This document shows, in pieces, positions 15,927 through 24,615 of a stretch of 24,828 nucleotides of DNA; position 1 is the first letter of the stretch; each line of letters opens with the position of its first letter. Position numbers and translations under genes: made by a program. Origin of the DNA: Chrysochromulina parva. Its lineage: Eukaryota > Haptophyta > Prymnesiales > Chrysochromulinaceae. The notes under the pieces are model-generated. The model was not told the DNA's origin and searched no databases. It was given only the letters and a program-made list of their open reading frames with translations. The DNA is taken from the NCBI GenBank assembly GCA_002887195.1, contig PJAB01000517.1:1-24828 (forward strand), in the 5' to 3' direction.

Positions 15927-17480
15927 TCAGTATGGATACAGTTCTCCTTTAGCGCGGCGGCCCTGCTCGTCCAGTGTTGCGCCCATGCACCCCCCCGAGC
16001 GCATCCCGTCGTACTCCCAGTCCCTCCGGTCCGCTCGCGCTGCGACGAGCATCGCCTTGATAGCCGCTTCGCCCTTCATCTCCGCACCGTGCGCCGCGGC
16101 TATGGCCGCGCCTGGGTCATCCAGGCCCCCATGGTATAAATAAAGCGCAGAGGGTGCGGTCGCGGCCATGGGCATGGCCGGCGGCGGCATTTGCGCACGC
16201 TCAGCACGTGCCGCCAGCAGACCCATCGACGCACGTACGCGCTCAAGCTCATCGAGCATCTGCCCGCGCTGCTCGGCCTTCTTTGCGTCGTAGTCGTCCC
16301 GCATGCGCTGCAGCTCGAGCTTCGTGTTCTCCTCATGCGCGGCCAGGCCGGCCGTAAGCACGTCCTCGCGAGATTGCATGTGCGCCAACTGCGCGAGCGT
16401 CGCCGCGTCCAGGACGACGCCCGGGACGACGCTCGGATCCCCTTGCTTGCTGGCCTGGGCGTGCACGGCCGTCTTGGCGGCGGCCTTGGCCTGATCAATG
16501 TCGCTCAGAGCCTGCGTGAGGGCCTGTGAGAGCCTCGGTACATGCACGATGGGCGTGCCGTCAGCCGCCACAAGCGTCTCGTCCGGCATGTAGCTTCGAT
16601 TATACCAGGGGAGCAAAGTGCGTGCCGTCGCGAGGCGTGCGTCCGCGCCGCCAAAGAATTCACGGTGGGTCACACCATCAAGGCTGCGGTCCATCCGACG
16701 AACATGGTTCAGCCGCTCGAGATATCTTCGCTCCTTCGCATCGCCAGGGCTGCTCTCGAGCAGGCTCGTCGGAAGCATGGGGCCGCTTGCAGTTACGCAT
16801 GCAGAGGCGAGGCCGCCGCACCTGCAGGGAGAGGGACTCTTCGACGCGCCACGCATCTCGGCGAACATCGACGCGGCCGCAGATTCGCGCGTGTGCCGTA
16901 TCTCGAGTGTGGGGGGCGATGAGATGCCCACCGCCGAACGGCTCTCCAGGCTTTGCACCAGCCTTCGCGTCGTCGCCCGCCGCTCGGCGTCGGGCAGAGA
17001 AAGAGACTTATTGTGCTGGTTAAGGTGCTGGTTCGAAGGCGTATCCTCCTGTAGCTGCACCTGCTTTGCGATCGAGCTCGGCGACCCGGCTGACGGCAGA
17101 GAGATCATGCGCGGTGGCTTCGCGGTGCCTCGCGCAGAGAGCTCCGGCATATGCACTCTTGTGGAAGCGGTGCCCGTGGCGACCATGGATGACATGCATG
17201 TCTGATGCTTGATGGTAGCGGCCGCCGCTGGGCTGCCTGATCTAGTGCCAGTGCCACTCGTACGCGGTGCGGATTCTGGCGATCTTGAACACGCTCCGAC
17301 TGCCGATGGCGTCGATGACACATGCGTCATCATGGCAGTCATCCGGGTGGTGACATCTGGAGAATGTAGGTGCTTCAGGTGCCTTTCGTCACTCAATCGG
17401 CTAAACGCGTGGCCCTCGGCCGCCGATACTGGTGTATCCGCCGCCGCCGGGCTTGATCCAAAGAGGCCAAAGAACAACAT
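15927..17480 (-). CDS. unknown protein with predicted coiled coil
   Basis: I do not recognise this gene. From the ATG at 17480 it encodes 517 residues; an upstream in-frame ATG at 17558 would give 543, but that stretch is A/T-rich, contains a 16-bp tandem repeat and looks like 5' UTR. The N-terminus M-L-F-F-G-L-F-G is short and hydrophobic. The first half is Ser/Thr/Pro-rich and probably disordered. The second half has a conserved-looking block (F-F-G-G-A-D-A-R, P-W-Y-N-R-S-Y, V-P-R-L-S-Q-A-L), then a Glu/Arg/Lys-rich helical segment typical of a coiled coil, and ends D-W-E-Y-D-G-M-R and G-E-L-Y-P-Y. Codon use and GC content match the neighbours, so it is probably a real intronless gene. It diverges from membrin. 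Confidence 0.65.
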   Translation of the reverse strand: MLFFGLFGSSPAAADTPVSAAEGHAFSRLSDERHLKHLHSPDVTTRMTAMMTHVSSTPSAVGACSRSPESAPRTSGTGTRSGSPAAAATIKHQTCMSSMVATGTASTRVHMPELSARGTAKPPRMISLPSAGSPSSIAKQVQLQEDTPSNQHLNQHNKSLSLPDAERRATTRRLVQSLESRSAVGISSPPTLEIRHTRESAAASMFAEMRGASKSPSPCRCGGLASACVTASGPMLPTSLLESSPGDAKERRYLERLNHVRRMDRSLDGVTHREFFGGADARLATARTLLPWYNRSYMPDETLVAADGTPIVHVPRLSQALTQALSDIDQAKAAAKTAVHAQASKQGDPSVVPGVVLDAATLAQLAHMQSREDVLTAGLAAHEENTKLELQRMRDDYDAKKAEQRGQMLDELERVRASMGLLAARAERAQMPPPAMPMAATAPSALYLYHGGLDDPGAAIAAAHGAEMKGEAAIKAMLVAARADRRDWEYDGMRSGGCMGATLDEQGRRAKGELYPY

Positions 17481-17845
17481 CGAAATTTGCTGAAGTGAAT
17501 TATTTTCGATCGACGTTTTGCATGTTCGACGTTTTGCATGCGAACAGGTTGCACACATTCGCCTCGCACTGTCGTTGCTCCGAGGCTCATAACATTGTAC
17601 ATGTAATGGCGATTCGCAGCCTCGAAAAGGCCAAGCTTATAGTCAGACCAAGAGCTTCAAGCTGGCCATGTGGGCCTGTCGCCCTTCGAAACCGCCCCAG
17701 TGCGGTACCGGGTACTCGCCACGGTGTTTCTCAACCGGGACCGCCAGGTGTGAAGTGTACCCGTACAGTATCCGGTAGTGTGATTTCCAACACGATTTCT
17801 CTGAAGTGAAGGCGAGGTTGGTGACAGGGACGCGCGAACGTGCAC
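17481..17845. promoter_or_regulatory. divergent promoter region, unknown gene and membrin
   Basis: This 365-base head-to-head spacer has lower GC content than the genes. It contains the tandem 16-bp repeat cgacgttttgcatgtt at 17511-17540 and, nearer membrin, several gtaccgg or ccggta motifs (around 17703 and 17770) similar to those upstream of the last two minus-strand genes in this window. No defined factor site is known to me. Confidence 0.4.
17511..17540. repeat. 16-bp direct tandem repeat
   Basis: The unit cgacgttttgcatgtt at 17511-17526 is followed at once by cgacgttttgcatg at 17527-17540. It lies just upstream of the preferred start of the unknown gene and could be a duplicated regulatory site. 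Confidence 0.85.
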
Positions 17846-18517
17846 ATGAGCGCTCGCGAGCACGAGCAGCGGCACGCGAGCGCGCGCAAAATCGTGCTCT
17901 CCGTCAACCAGCTCCTCGAGCAGCTCGAGAGTGGCCGTGACACGTCGCTCGATTTGCAGTCGCAGATCTCACAGCACCTGAACGCTCTGGCGCGCGAGGT
18001 GCAGGCGCTCGAGGCGCTTCTCTCGACGATCCCGGTGGCGCAGCGCTCGCTCTGGCGGAAGCGCGTGTCCCAGCTGCAGGACGAATCGGCGAGCCAGCGC
18101 GCCGCACTCGGCAAATTCGCCGGCCAGGTCGCCGCCAAGCAGCGCCACGAGGAGGAACGGCAGGCTTTGCTCCATCGGCGCACAAATGGCGCCGACTGCG
18201 CGATCAACATCGACGCGATTGCCCAGGAGAGCCGCAAGCTCAATGAGTCGCACTCGCAGATCGATGACCTACTTGGGTACGCCGCCTCGGTGCTGAGTGA
18301 GACCAATCGGCAGGGCTCATCACTCAAGGGCATCCAGAAAAAGGTGCTGAGCATAGGATCCACCCTCGGCCTCTCGAACAACACTCTCCGCATGATCGAA
18401 CGGCGGCTATTCGGCGACAAGCTGATCCTGTATGGCGGCATGGCGCTCACCATGGGCCTACTCTGGTTTGTCTTCGTGCACCTGCGACGCGAGGAGGCTC
18501 CGAAAACGCCGCATTGA
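17846..18517 (+). CDS. membrin/GOSR2/Bos1-like Qb-SNARE
   Basis: The 223-residue protein is a tail-anchored SNARE that should act in vesicle fusion between the ER and Golgi. It starts with a helical N-terminal domain. The SNARE motif runs through about residues 110-190 and includes Q-G-S-S-L-K-G-I-Q-K-K-V-L-S-I, then G-L-S-N-N-T-L-R-M-I-E-R-R, the membrin hallmark. A single C-terminal membrane helix (L-I-L-Y-G-G-M-A-L-T-M-G) and a short basic tail follow. Length matches animal membrin (about 212). The ATG at 17846 starts M-S-A-R-E-H-E-Q; no intron is needed. GOSR1/GOS28 is the main alternative, but the L-G-L-S-N stretch and lack of a long N-domain favour membrin. Confidence 0.88.
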   Translation: MSAREHEQRHASARKIVLSVNQLLEQLESGRDTSLDLQSQISQHLNALAREVQALEALLSTIPVAQRSLWRKRVSQLQDESASQRAALGKFAGQVAAKQRHEEERQALLHRRTNGADCAINIDAIAQESRKLNESHSQIDDLLGYAASVLSETNRQGSSLKGIQKKVLSIGSTLGLSNNTLRMIERRLFGDKLILYGGMALTMGLLWFVFVHLRREEAPKTPH

Positions 18518-19128
18518 CACCTGGTAAGTAAGTAAGTAAGTACACTGCATTCCCAGCCCTTTTCAGAACGGATCATTCGGAAGCGGGGCTCGCGCTCCGG
18601 ATCTCCTTCCTTTTTTGGACGGCGCGGCGCGGCGTGCGATAGTTGCGAACCCGTTTATGAACAACCGTTCCCACTCGACCGCGCTCTGTTGTCACATGTC
18701 TCAACGGATGTGGACACGGAGATCGGAGTCGGAGAGCGAGACGGGGTCTGGATAGACTGGACATGACGACGGGGCGCGGGCGGTCGGGGAGGGGCGCGGG
18801 GAGGCAGCGGGGATTCGGGGACGACGGCGGATCGCGCACGGCAAACTGCGCGCGCAAAACTGCCCAAGTGCCAAGAGGCCATCCGGGCCGCGGCGGGCCA
18901 CCGCGCACGCGCGTGACAGGTGCAAAAAACCTGCACGACCGTCCTGCTCCTGGGCTACGGCCTACGCCTGCGGGGCTGGGCGCGGCGGGGGTGCTGGGAC
19001 GGGACCGGCACGTGGCACGCGCGCGCGTGGCGCGTCCCCTCTAGCGTCTAGGGTCCCTAATGCTAATAATGCCCACAGCCTGTAATAGTGACTCGCCGGT
19101 CCATCGCTGCCCAGCCACTCTTCTCTCT
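18518..19128. other. convergent intergenic region, membrin and unknown gene 3' ends
   Basis: The 611 bases hold a (GTAA)n microsatellite right after the membrin stop codon and a very GC-rich stretch at about 18760-19040. A plus-strand ATG at 18763 opens a 93-codon Arg/Gly-rich frame, which I do not accept as a gene. I see no tRNA or other structured RNA. Confidence 0.55.
18524..18543 (+). repeat. (GTAA)n microsatellite resembling overlapping splice donors
   Basis: Four tandem GTAA units followed by GTAC begin seven bases after the membrin stop codon. Read on the sense strand, the tract is a series of overlapping gtaagt consensus 5' splice sites, the first in the context cctg/gtaagt. Confidence 0.9.
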
Positions 19129-20361
19129 TCAAACTTCTCGACCGAGTAACGGAACCGCACCAAAGCGGATGCCACCAGCCTCGGTCTCGCCCAACACGGC
19201 GCAAGCACCGCGGCGGCTGCGCTCGCTGCGGCCAGGTGCACTGGGCACGGGCTCACCGTCCACCCCGACACCGAAGGCCTGCCCAAACTCGGCAATCCAA
19301 GCTGCCACGATCTCGCGCTGCCGCGAGCTCAGCGTGACAGAAGGGGTGTTGTCCTCCACCGCCCGTGCCACGCTGACCGCAGCACCGCTCGCCCCATCCT
19401 CCGCCTCCACCTCCGCCTCCACCTCCGCCCCCGCCTCCACCTCCGCCTCCGCCTCCGCCTCCGCCGCTTCCTCTTCATCTTCCTCCTTCTCCTCCCCCCC
19501 CTCTACCACCGGGGCTCGTGCAGCATCGTCATCATCATTCGAAGCGACATCCTCAACGGTACCAGCGCCGCCGCCGCCGCCGCCCGTCGCTCCGGCGGCC
19601 GCAGCGAGCTGCTGGGCTTCAAGAGCCCGCGCGAGCGTCCCCACAGCGAGCAGCAGCACCCGCACAGCGCGCGCATGCGGATGGAGGCCGACCTCAAGCG
19701 TTTTCCCGCGCTTGCCCTCGAGCCCTTTGGCCATGCGTTTGAGCTGCGCGGGCTTACCGAAGGCGAGCGGCCCCGTCTGCAACGCCTGCTGCACGAGGCC
19801 AAACAACCATGGGTGTGGCCCATACGACGTCGATGCGCCCGCCGCGCCGGGGGCGACAGTCCCTATCGTGAACTCGGCCCTCACCTCTTCAATGAGCTGA
19901 GCGCACGCACTCACGCTCGCCATCCATTGGCGCTCGACCTCGGTGAGCGACTTGAGGCGCGTGGTCTCGCTCAGGGCCGTGCGCAGCGCCTTGCCACGGC
20001 GCGCCCAGTCACGCGCACGCCTCTCGTCTGCATTGAGCGGCTGCGGTGATGAGGACACTGGCGGAGGTGGAGGTAGCGCGCCCGCCGGAAGCCCTGGCAC
20101 GAATCCTGCGCACTGCTGACGGTCGATGGCCAAGCGCAGGCGCACGAGCACCACGCCGCCGCGATGCTCACGATAGGTATACAGTCGTGCCTGCACGACC
20201 TTGGGTACACGATTCGCAGCCGAGACAAGGGCCGCCTCGTAGGCATCCTCGGCCTCGTCGGTGGCTTCTCGATCGCGTGCACGCCTTCGCGCCTCCTGAA
20301 GCTGTGCCTTCTTCTGCTTGTGCGTGTGATGCGCAGAGTTCGGGCCGCGCTGGCGCGTCAT
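19129..20361 (-). CDS. unknown protein with basic N-terminus and acidic repeat
   Basis: I do not recognise this gene. It starts at the ATG at 20361 (M-T-R-Q-R-G-P) and encodes 410 residues. The N-terminus is strongly basic, with H-K-Q-K-K-A-Q-L-Q-E-A-R-R-R, recalling the starts of GNL1/LSG1-type ribosome-biogenesis GTPases, but no GTPase domain follows. The middle has several predicted amphipathic helices (W-A-R-R-G-K-A-L, E-V-E-R-Q-W-M, P-W-L-F-G-L-V-Q-Q). Then comes a poly-Gly patch and an Asp/Glu- then Glu-Ala-rich repeat at about residues 280-320, and a last helix S-S-R-Q-R-E-I-V-A-A-W. No membrane segment or signal peptide is seen. A nuclear or nucleolar protein is only a guess. Confidence 0.6.
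   Translation of the reverse strand: MTRQRGPNSAHHTHKQKKAQLQEARRRARDREATDEAEDAYEAALVSAANRVPKVVQARLYTYREHRGGVVLVRLRLAIDRQQCAGFVPGLPAGALPPPPPVSSSPQPLNADERRARDWARRGKALRTALSETTRLKSLTEVERQWMASVSACAQLIEEVRAEFTIGTVAPGAAGASTSYGPHPWLFGLVQQALQTGPLAFGKPAQLKRMAKGLEGKRGKTLEVGLHPHARAVRVLLLAVGTLARALEAQQLAAAAGATGGGGGGAGTVEDVASNDDDDAARAPVVEGGEEKEEDEEEAAEAEAEAEVEAGAEVEAEVEAEDGASGAAVSVARAVEDNTPSVTLSSRQREIVAAWIAEFGQAFGVGVDGEPVPSAPGRSERSRRGACAVLGETEAGGIRFGAVPLLGREV
19395..19500 (-). repeat. purine-rich 6-bp repeat encoding Glu-Ala/Glu-Val
   Basis: On the coding strand this is a run of gaggcg or gaggtg hexamers followed by GAG/GAA-rich codons; on the plus strand it appears as cctccg and cctcca repeats ending in ctcctcccccc. 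It encodes an acidic low-complexity segment and is a long polypurine/polypyrimidine-like tract. Confidence 0.85.
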
Positions 20362-20531
20362 CGGCGTGCATGAATGGTTCGTGGGAGAGTGGAGAGAGTC
20401 TGATGAGAGAGGGACTTCACAACTTTGCTGGACGGACCGCGACGACGCGCCGTCATGAACCCGAAGGAACCAACACGTGTTTGTTCTATTCACTGTTCGG
20501 CTCAGCGAGCGGCGGCATCGGTGACATCGTC

Positions 20532-21611
20532 CTAGTCCTCCCCGTCGTCGGGATCCGCGGCAAAAGCATACTGAGCGAGCTGCAGGATCTGGTGCACGGT
20601 TAGATTCGGATTGTGCGCCTGCAGGTTGTGCAGAAAGGTGCGCTCCTGTGGCCGCTCCTCCATTCGATGCTCGGGCCGGTGCGCCTGTCCAAAGCGGCCG
20701 CTCGTCAACGGGGCCCCGTGGCACGCACCGCAGAGGTCATAACCGATAGCCTCCGGGCAGTCACAGCATCGAAAGGCGCTCCCGAGGATCGGATATTCCC
20801 CACAGCCGTCGCAGCCGATGCCGAAGAAGATGTAGGGAACCTCTGCTGGCGCGGCGGAGGACAAGTCAGCGCTTTTAGAGCCAACAGCAGGATCGGCGGA
20901 GGACCCGGCGGCACTTATCGGCGCTCGTGCCTCCGCAATCTCCCGAATCTCCTCTTCATGCACGTCCGCATCCAACCCTAAAATGGTGAGGATGGTCCGG
21001 CAGACCTTGGGCTGGGAAACGAGCCGCGCCTCGCAGCGCGGGCACTTCGCGTGGCGGTTATTCAAGCTCGCGCTCGAGCGCGCGTGCGCCTCGCACTGAG
21101 TGCAAATGAGATGGCCGCATACGGAAACGAGAGGCCGACTCGGAAGCTCACCACAGCCCACGCAGCGCCAATCTGGCTCCCCGGAGATCTCGACTGGCAG
21201 GGTCGGGCTGGAAGCCTCGAATTCGCTCGTTTCACGCTCCAGCATCTCGGCATCGCGGCGCGCCGCCTCCGTGGAGAACGCGCGGTGCACGTGCTGGTGG
21301 ATGGGCAAGCACGGCGCAGGCAAGTGCTGGAATGGCGCACGGCACAATGGGCAAGAGCTCGCCGCGAGCGCGTCCATCGAATGATGGATGCACCAGAAGC
21401 AAAACGCGTGGCCGCACGAGTTTACTGTCGGCTTGTAGAGGAGCTCGCGGCAGATTGGGCAGGTGCACGCCTCCCGGACTTCATTGAGCCTCCGGACTTC
21501 ATTGTCGACAGCAACCAGCTTGGGACCGGCGCGTGCCTCAAGGATCTTCCGGATCTTGTCTCGGTCCTGTGCGCGGATCGCTGCCTTGAGCTCGTCTTCT
21601 TGAAGCGGCAT
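20532..21611 (-). CDS. RING-RING-ZZ protein, PRT1-like E3 ubiquitin ligase
   Basis: This 359-residue protein is a likely E3 ubiquitin ligase. It has a RING finger at 51-90 (C-P-I-C, C-G-H-A-F-C-x-x-C, C-P-L-C), a second RING-like finger at 150-193 (C-V-G-C, C-G-H-L-I-C-x-x-C, C-P-R-C) and a ZZ-type zinc finger at about 267-315 (C-D-G-C-G, C-C-D-C, Y-D-L-C-G-A-C-H, then H-R-P-E-H). The C-terminus is a helix followed by D-P-D-D-G-E-D. Two RINGs followed by a ZZ is the architecture of plant PRT1, an N-degron ligase for aromatic N-termini; function here is inferred from architecture only. An open frame continues upstream to 21665 but only with a TTG, so the ATG at 21611 is the start. It is tandem with the next gene upstream. 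Confidence 0.85.
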   Translation of the reverse strand: MPLQEDELKAAIRAQDRDKIRKILEARAGPKLVAVDNEVRRLNEVREACTCPICRELLYKPTVNSCGHAFCFWCIHHSMDALAASSCPLCRAPFQHLPAPCLPIHQHVHRAFSTEAARRDAEMLERETSEFEASSPTLPVEISGEPDWRCVGCGELPSRPLVSVCGHLICTQCEAHARSSASLNNRHAKCPRCEARLVSQPKVCRTILTILGLDADVHEEEIREIAEARAPISAAGSSADPAVGSKSADLSSAAPAEVPYIFFGIGCDGCGEYPILGSAFRCCDCPEAIGYDLCGACHGAPLTSGRFGQAHRPEHRMEERPQERTFLHNLQAHNPNLTVHQILQLAQYAFAADPDDGED

Positions 21612-22148
21612 TGCAGCAGACGCCGTATGGTCGCGGTCGTCCGTACTGTAGGAATTTGTCCGCAATTACCGGTACCGGTAAAAAGACACCGGGGGGAGCC
21701 GGGACACACACGGGACACACGGACACACGGATCACACAAACGAACCTCACATCAGCCATCCAGACCCACCAACGCACGACCCCGGTGACGACCCCAGAGG
21801 CAGAGCCGACCGACCCACGGCCGACTCAGAAGAGGCCGCCCCTCGAGCGAACCCGCGGCCCCTGGCACGGTTACCGCCGACGAACCGGTACATCCCTCAT
21901 CAGGGGCGCGGCGCCTCGCAGACCTCGCCTGGTGTTCCTGGGCCGGTGCGAGCGGCGGCAAACAGGCGAGGCCTGTGAACTATAAGTTTTCAATAAGTTG
22001 CGAAAATGTGAAAGCTCTCCCTGGTGGGTGTGGCGGGGTATCGGGTATCGGGTATGCCGGGGATTTACGACTTGGTTTTAGCTTTGAGGTGAGTTGCGTC
22101 TTTAAACTGTATTTACGGGGTATGTGTGGCTTTCTTGTTAATTAACGA
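21612..22148. promoter_or_regulatory. intergenic region upstream of the PRT1-like gene
   Basis: The 537 bases separate two minus-strand genes. Near the PRT1-like start lie ctgtaggaatt (21646-21656), a ccggtaccgg core (21669-21678), accggtaaaaagacaccgg (21674-21692) and a cacacgg-rich stretch to about 21740. A similar set lies upstream of the Sfi1-like gene. Farther out, three gggtatc or gggtat units occur near 22036. No convincing gene is present; plus-strand frames here look random. Confidence 0.5.
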
Positions 22149-24615
22149 TCACACTGGGAGGGAGGTCTTTGACCTCCCTCGAATGAATATCGATGGAGTC
22201 TCCGGCGTGTGTGGCGACGGCCGCCCTTCCATGCGCCCTTCCGACAAAGGGGAGTCCTGAGATTCACTCAACAGCCCGGTGGTCGGCTGATTGCAGAGCG
22301 AGCCCTCCGAGCGGAGCAGCGGCGGACTCGATGGCCGCTGATTGCTGAGCGAGCCCTCCGATTGCCGCTGATTGCTGAGCGAGCCCTCCGATTCGGTCGG
22401 CGTTTGGCTGATGAGGCGGAGCTCCGCCTGTGACTCCTGATGAAGGCCCTCATCAAGGCGGCCCTCCACTCCTGATGACTCCTGATGAAGGCCCTCATCA
22501 AGGCGGCCCTCCACTCCTGATGACTCCTGATGAAGGCCCTCGAGGTCGTGCGAGGTCCTTAGCCAGCCCTCCCGCGCTCTGTAGAGCCAGTGCTGGCACT
22601 CATGCATCGCCACCGTGAGCGTGTCGGCTTGATCGGCGTTGGAGCTCTCGACGCGTCGTAGCCGCTCAGTGAGCAAGCGAACTGCCCTCTCTGCCGTTGC
22701 TCGGTAGCTCTCGGCCAGCGCAAGTACCTGCCAACACGACACGAGCTGCGGAAGTGAGCGGCAAAGAGCGGCAATCAGCGGGCAATCAACGGCAATCAAC
22801 GCCCTCCGTCAGCGTGAGCACCTGCTGTGTGGTCTGGCGTGCCCTCCTCTCCTCGCCCAATGCCTTCCTCATCTGCGACCAAGCTGCGAGCTGCCATAGC
22901 CGAACCGCCGATGAGATCGATGAGATCGAGCGCTGTCGCGAGCGTGCACGTGCCCGATGGGTGAGATGCAAGCTTGCTCGGCGCCTCGAGGCGGCAGTGG
23001 AGGAGGCCTTGGTCCAGCGAGTCCATCCGAGGCGCAGCCGATGGCCACTCGACATCGAGCTCAGATCGAGATGCGAGCTCAGATCGAGATGCGAGCTCAG
23101 ATCGAGATGCCGGGGCGCCGCGATGAGCAACCAGCCGCGCAGCAGGAGCTGGCGGCGCCAGTGCCGATGCGCTCGGCGCTGGTCCTGATGCTCACGCGCC
23201 AGATGGTGCCAGCTGAGCTTCCAGCATGACCAGCCATACACGAGACCGCGGTGCACGAAGGCGCGCGTGCTCGAGTCCGCTTGCATCAGCGCTACCTGCC
23301 GATCGTGCAGCAAGCTTAGCCAGCTGCTCCATGCCTTGCGCATCCTGTGACCACGGAACGTCCTTGCTGACGAGAGCAGCGCCTGCTGGACGCGCTGGCG
23401 AGCCTCCGACATCGCGACCCACCTGTTCGTGGCCACTCGCACACGATGTAGCGCCATGCTCCCTGTCCCTCGACGCGCCGTCGGCTCGAAATGGTCGCGA
23501 TTCCTAATTCGGCACCGAACGGCCATCCGCCAAGTCCGAACGCCGAGCGCGAGGTAGTAGTAGAGCAGGATGCTCACGCAACGATGGAGGAGGCGTCCCT
23601 GGTCCGCACCACTTCGCGCCCAGACGCCCCACAAGCGCCACGCCTGCGCGACAGAGAGCTTCTGCATCGACGTCACCGACCGTTGGCCCATCTCTAAAGC
23701 GTGGCAGCGGGCGCGATACCGCTCCGTCCAGCTCGACCAGCCGCGGCTGAGCGCTCGGTGCATCAGCCGTTGCACCACGATCGCAGCTTTGGACAAAGCG
23801 TCGTGCCGAGCGTGTGCGCTTGTAGCAGCCTCGCGCCACGTCGCCAGGTAGCGAAGCCTGAGCTTGGCCGCGACGTAGCATTGAAAAGACAGGAGCTTTG
23901 CTTGGGCTACGGAGCTCGCAAGCCACAACCGCCAACCGCGGGATAGCTGTGCGCCCTGCAAGTGCAGCCATGCATGGCGCCGCATCTTGTCCGTCTTCTT
24001 CACGAGGAGACTTCCCACAGACCACCTCGTCAAGCAGAGAGCCCCATCGCGAAGATGAAGATGGGTATCGCCCTTGCGCTGCAGCTGTTGCTGCCGCGAT
24101 CGTTCGGACGCCATCTCGACCCACGCTCGCCACCTCATCACCAGACCCCGTGACATCCGTGCGGCAGCGCCTCGCCTCAGCATTTGCAGATCACCTGCGT
24201 TCTGCCACAATGCCCGCCACGCTCGTGCGATAGACTGGAGGTTGTTGAGGTGCACCTTCACCAGGGTCGCGAGCTTGATTACTTGATCGCGTTCCTCTGC
24301 TTTTGCAACACGTGCGAGTAGTTGCTGTAGGTAGGGCATACCGTCGTTGCCCGAGCTGCCGTCGTCGATGAGACAATATGGTGCCAGTGGGAGCCTTGTC
24401 GTCGGCGAAGAGCGATGCCAGTGCCGCTCCTGCATCAATGCTTCCCGACGCAGAGCGATCTCCTCCAAGGAAGCCGTCCCGGGGGCGTGCGGGCTTCCCT
24501 CAGTCAATTCTTCGGCCACCACCATTGTATCGTGCCCACACACTCTCGCCCTCCGTGGCAAACTCTGAACTCGCGACGGTGTGTGAACGTTAACACCGCG
24601 TCGACTTTTATTCAC
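22149..24615 (-). CDS. Sfi1-like WxxW-repeat protein
   Basis: Exon 1 (24615-22801) and exon 2 (22727-22149) join in frame to give 797 residues. From about residue 130 to 585 it consists of irregular 25-40-residue helical repeats with a W-x-x-W or G-W-x-x-W core (for example R-A-W-R-A-L-W, R-G-W-R-L-W, R-G-W-S-S-W, K-A-W-S-S-W, Y-G-W-S-C-W), basic and rich in Leu, Ala and His. This matches the Sfi1 type, long helices that bind centrin at centrosomes or basal bodies. The exon junction continues an amphipathic helix (V-L-T-L-T-E-G then V-L-A-L-A-E-S). The C-terminal 120 residues are tandem repeats rich in Ser, Glu and Gln. A second ATG 30 codons downstream is an alternative start. Confidence 0.8.
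22333..22395 (-). repeat. 30-bp repeat encoding S-E-G-S-L-S-N-Q-R
   Basis: Two 30-bp units starting gccgctgattgctgagcg occur at about 22334 and 22364, and a diverged relative lies at about 22285-22312. All encode S-E-G-S-L-(S/C)-N-Q in the C-terminal tail of the Sfi1-like protein. Confidence 0.85.
22431..22541 (-). repeat. 45-bp tandem repeat encoding G-L-H-Q-E-S-S-G-V-E-G-R-L-D-E
   Basis: Two complete 45-bp units (22431-22475 and 22476-22520) and a partial third (from 22521) are almost identical. They encode a 15-residue repeat in the C-terminal tail of the Sfi1-like protein. Confidence 0.95.
22728..22800 (-). other. spliceosomal intron of the Sfi1-like gene (73 bp)
   Basis: On the minus strand the donor is ggc/gttgat and the acceptor ttggcag/gta, phase 0. 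Without removal exon 1 stops 4 codons later (V-D-C-R-stop). With removal the helical heptad pattern continues. The donor is weak. The intron contains repeated gttgattgcc or gctgattgcc units similar in sequence to those of the following coding repeats. Confidence 0.75.
23057..23110 (-). repeat. three 18-bp tandem repeats encoding L-D-L-S-S-H
   Basis: Three consecutive copies of gagctcagatcgagatgc start at 23057, 23075 and 23093. They interrupt the WxxW array of the Sfi1-like protein with a hexapeptide repeat. Confidence 0.95.

Noticed and set aside
17031..17042. ggttcgaaggcg resembling a tRNA T-arm
   Set aside because: It lies within a coding frame and has no acceptor stem or anticodon arm around it.
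18763..19044. 93-codon Arg/Gly-rich plus-strand frame in the membrin 3' region
   Set aside because: Composition explained by very high GC content; no domain, no clear promoter, overlaps a convergent 3' region.
21051..21985. Plus-strand frames over and beyond the PRT1-like gene start
   Set aside because: Partly antisense to the zinc-finger gene and otherwise random composition without any domain.
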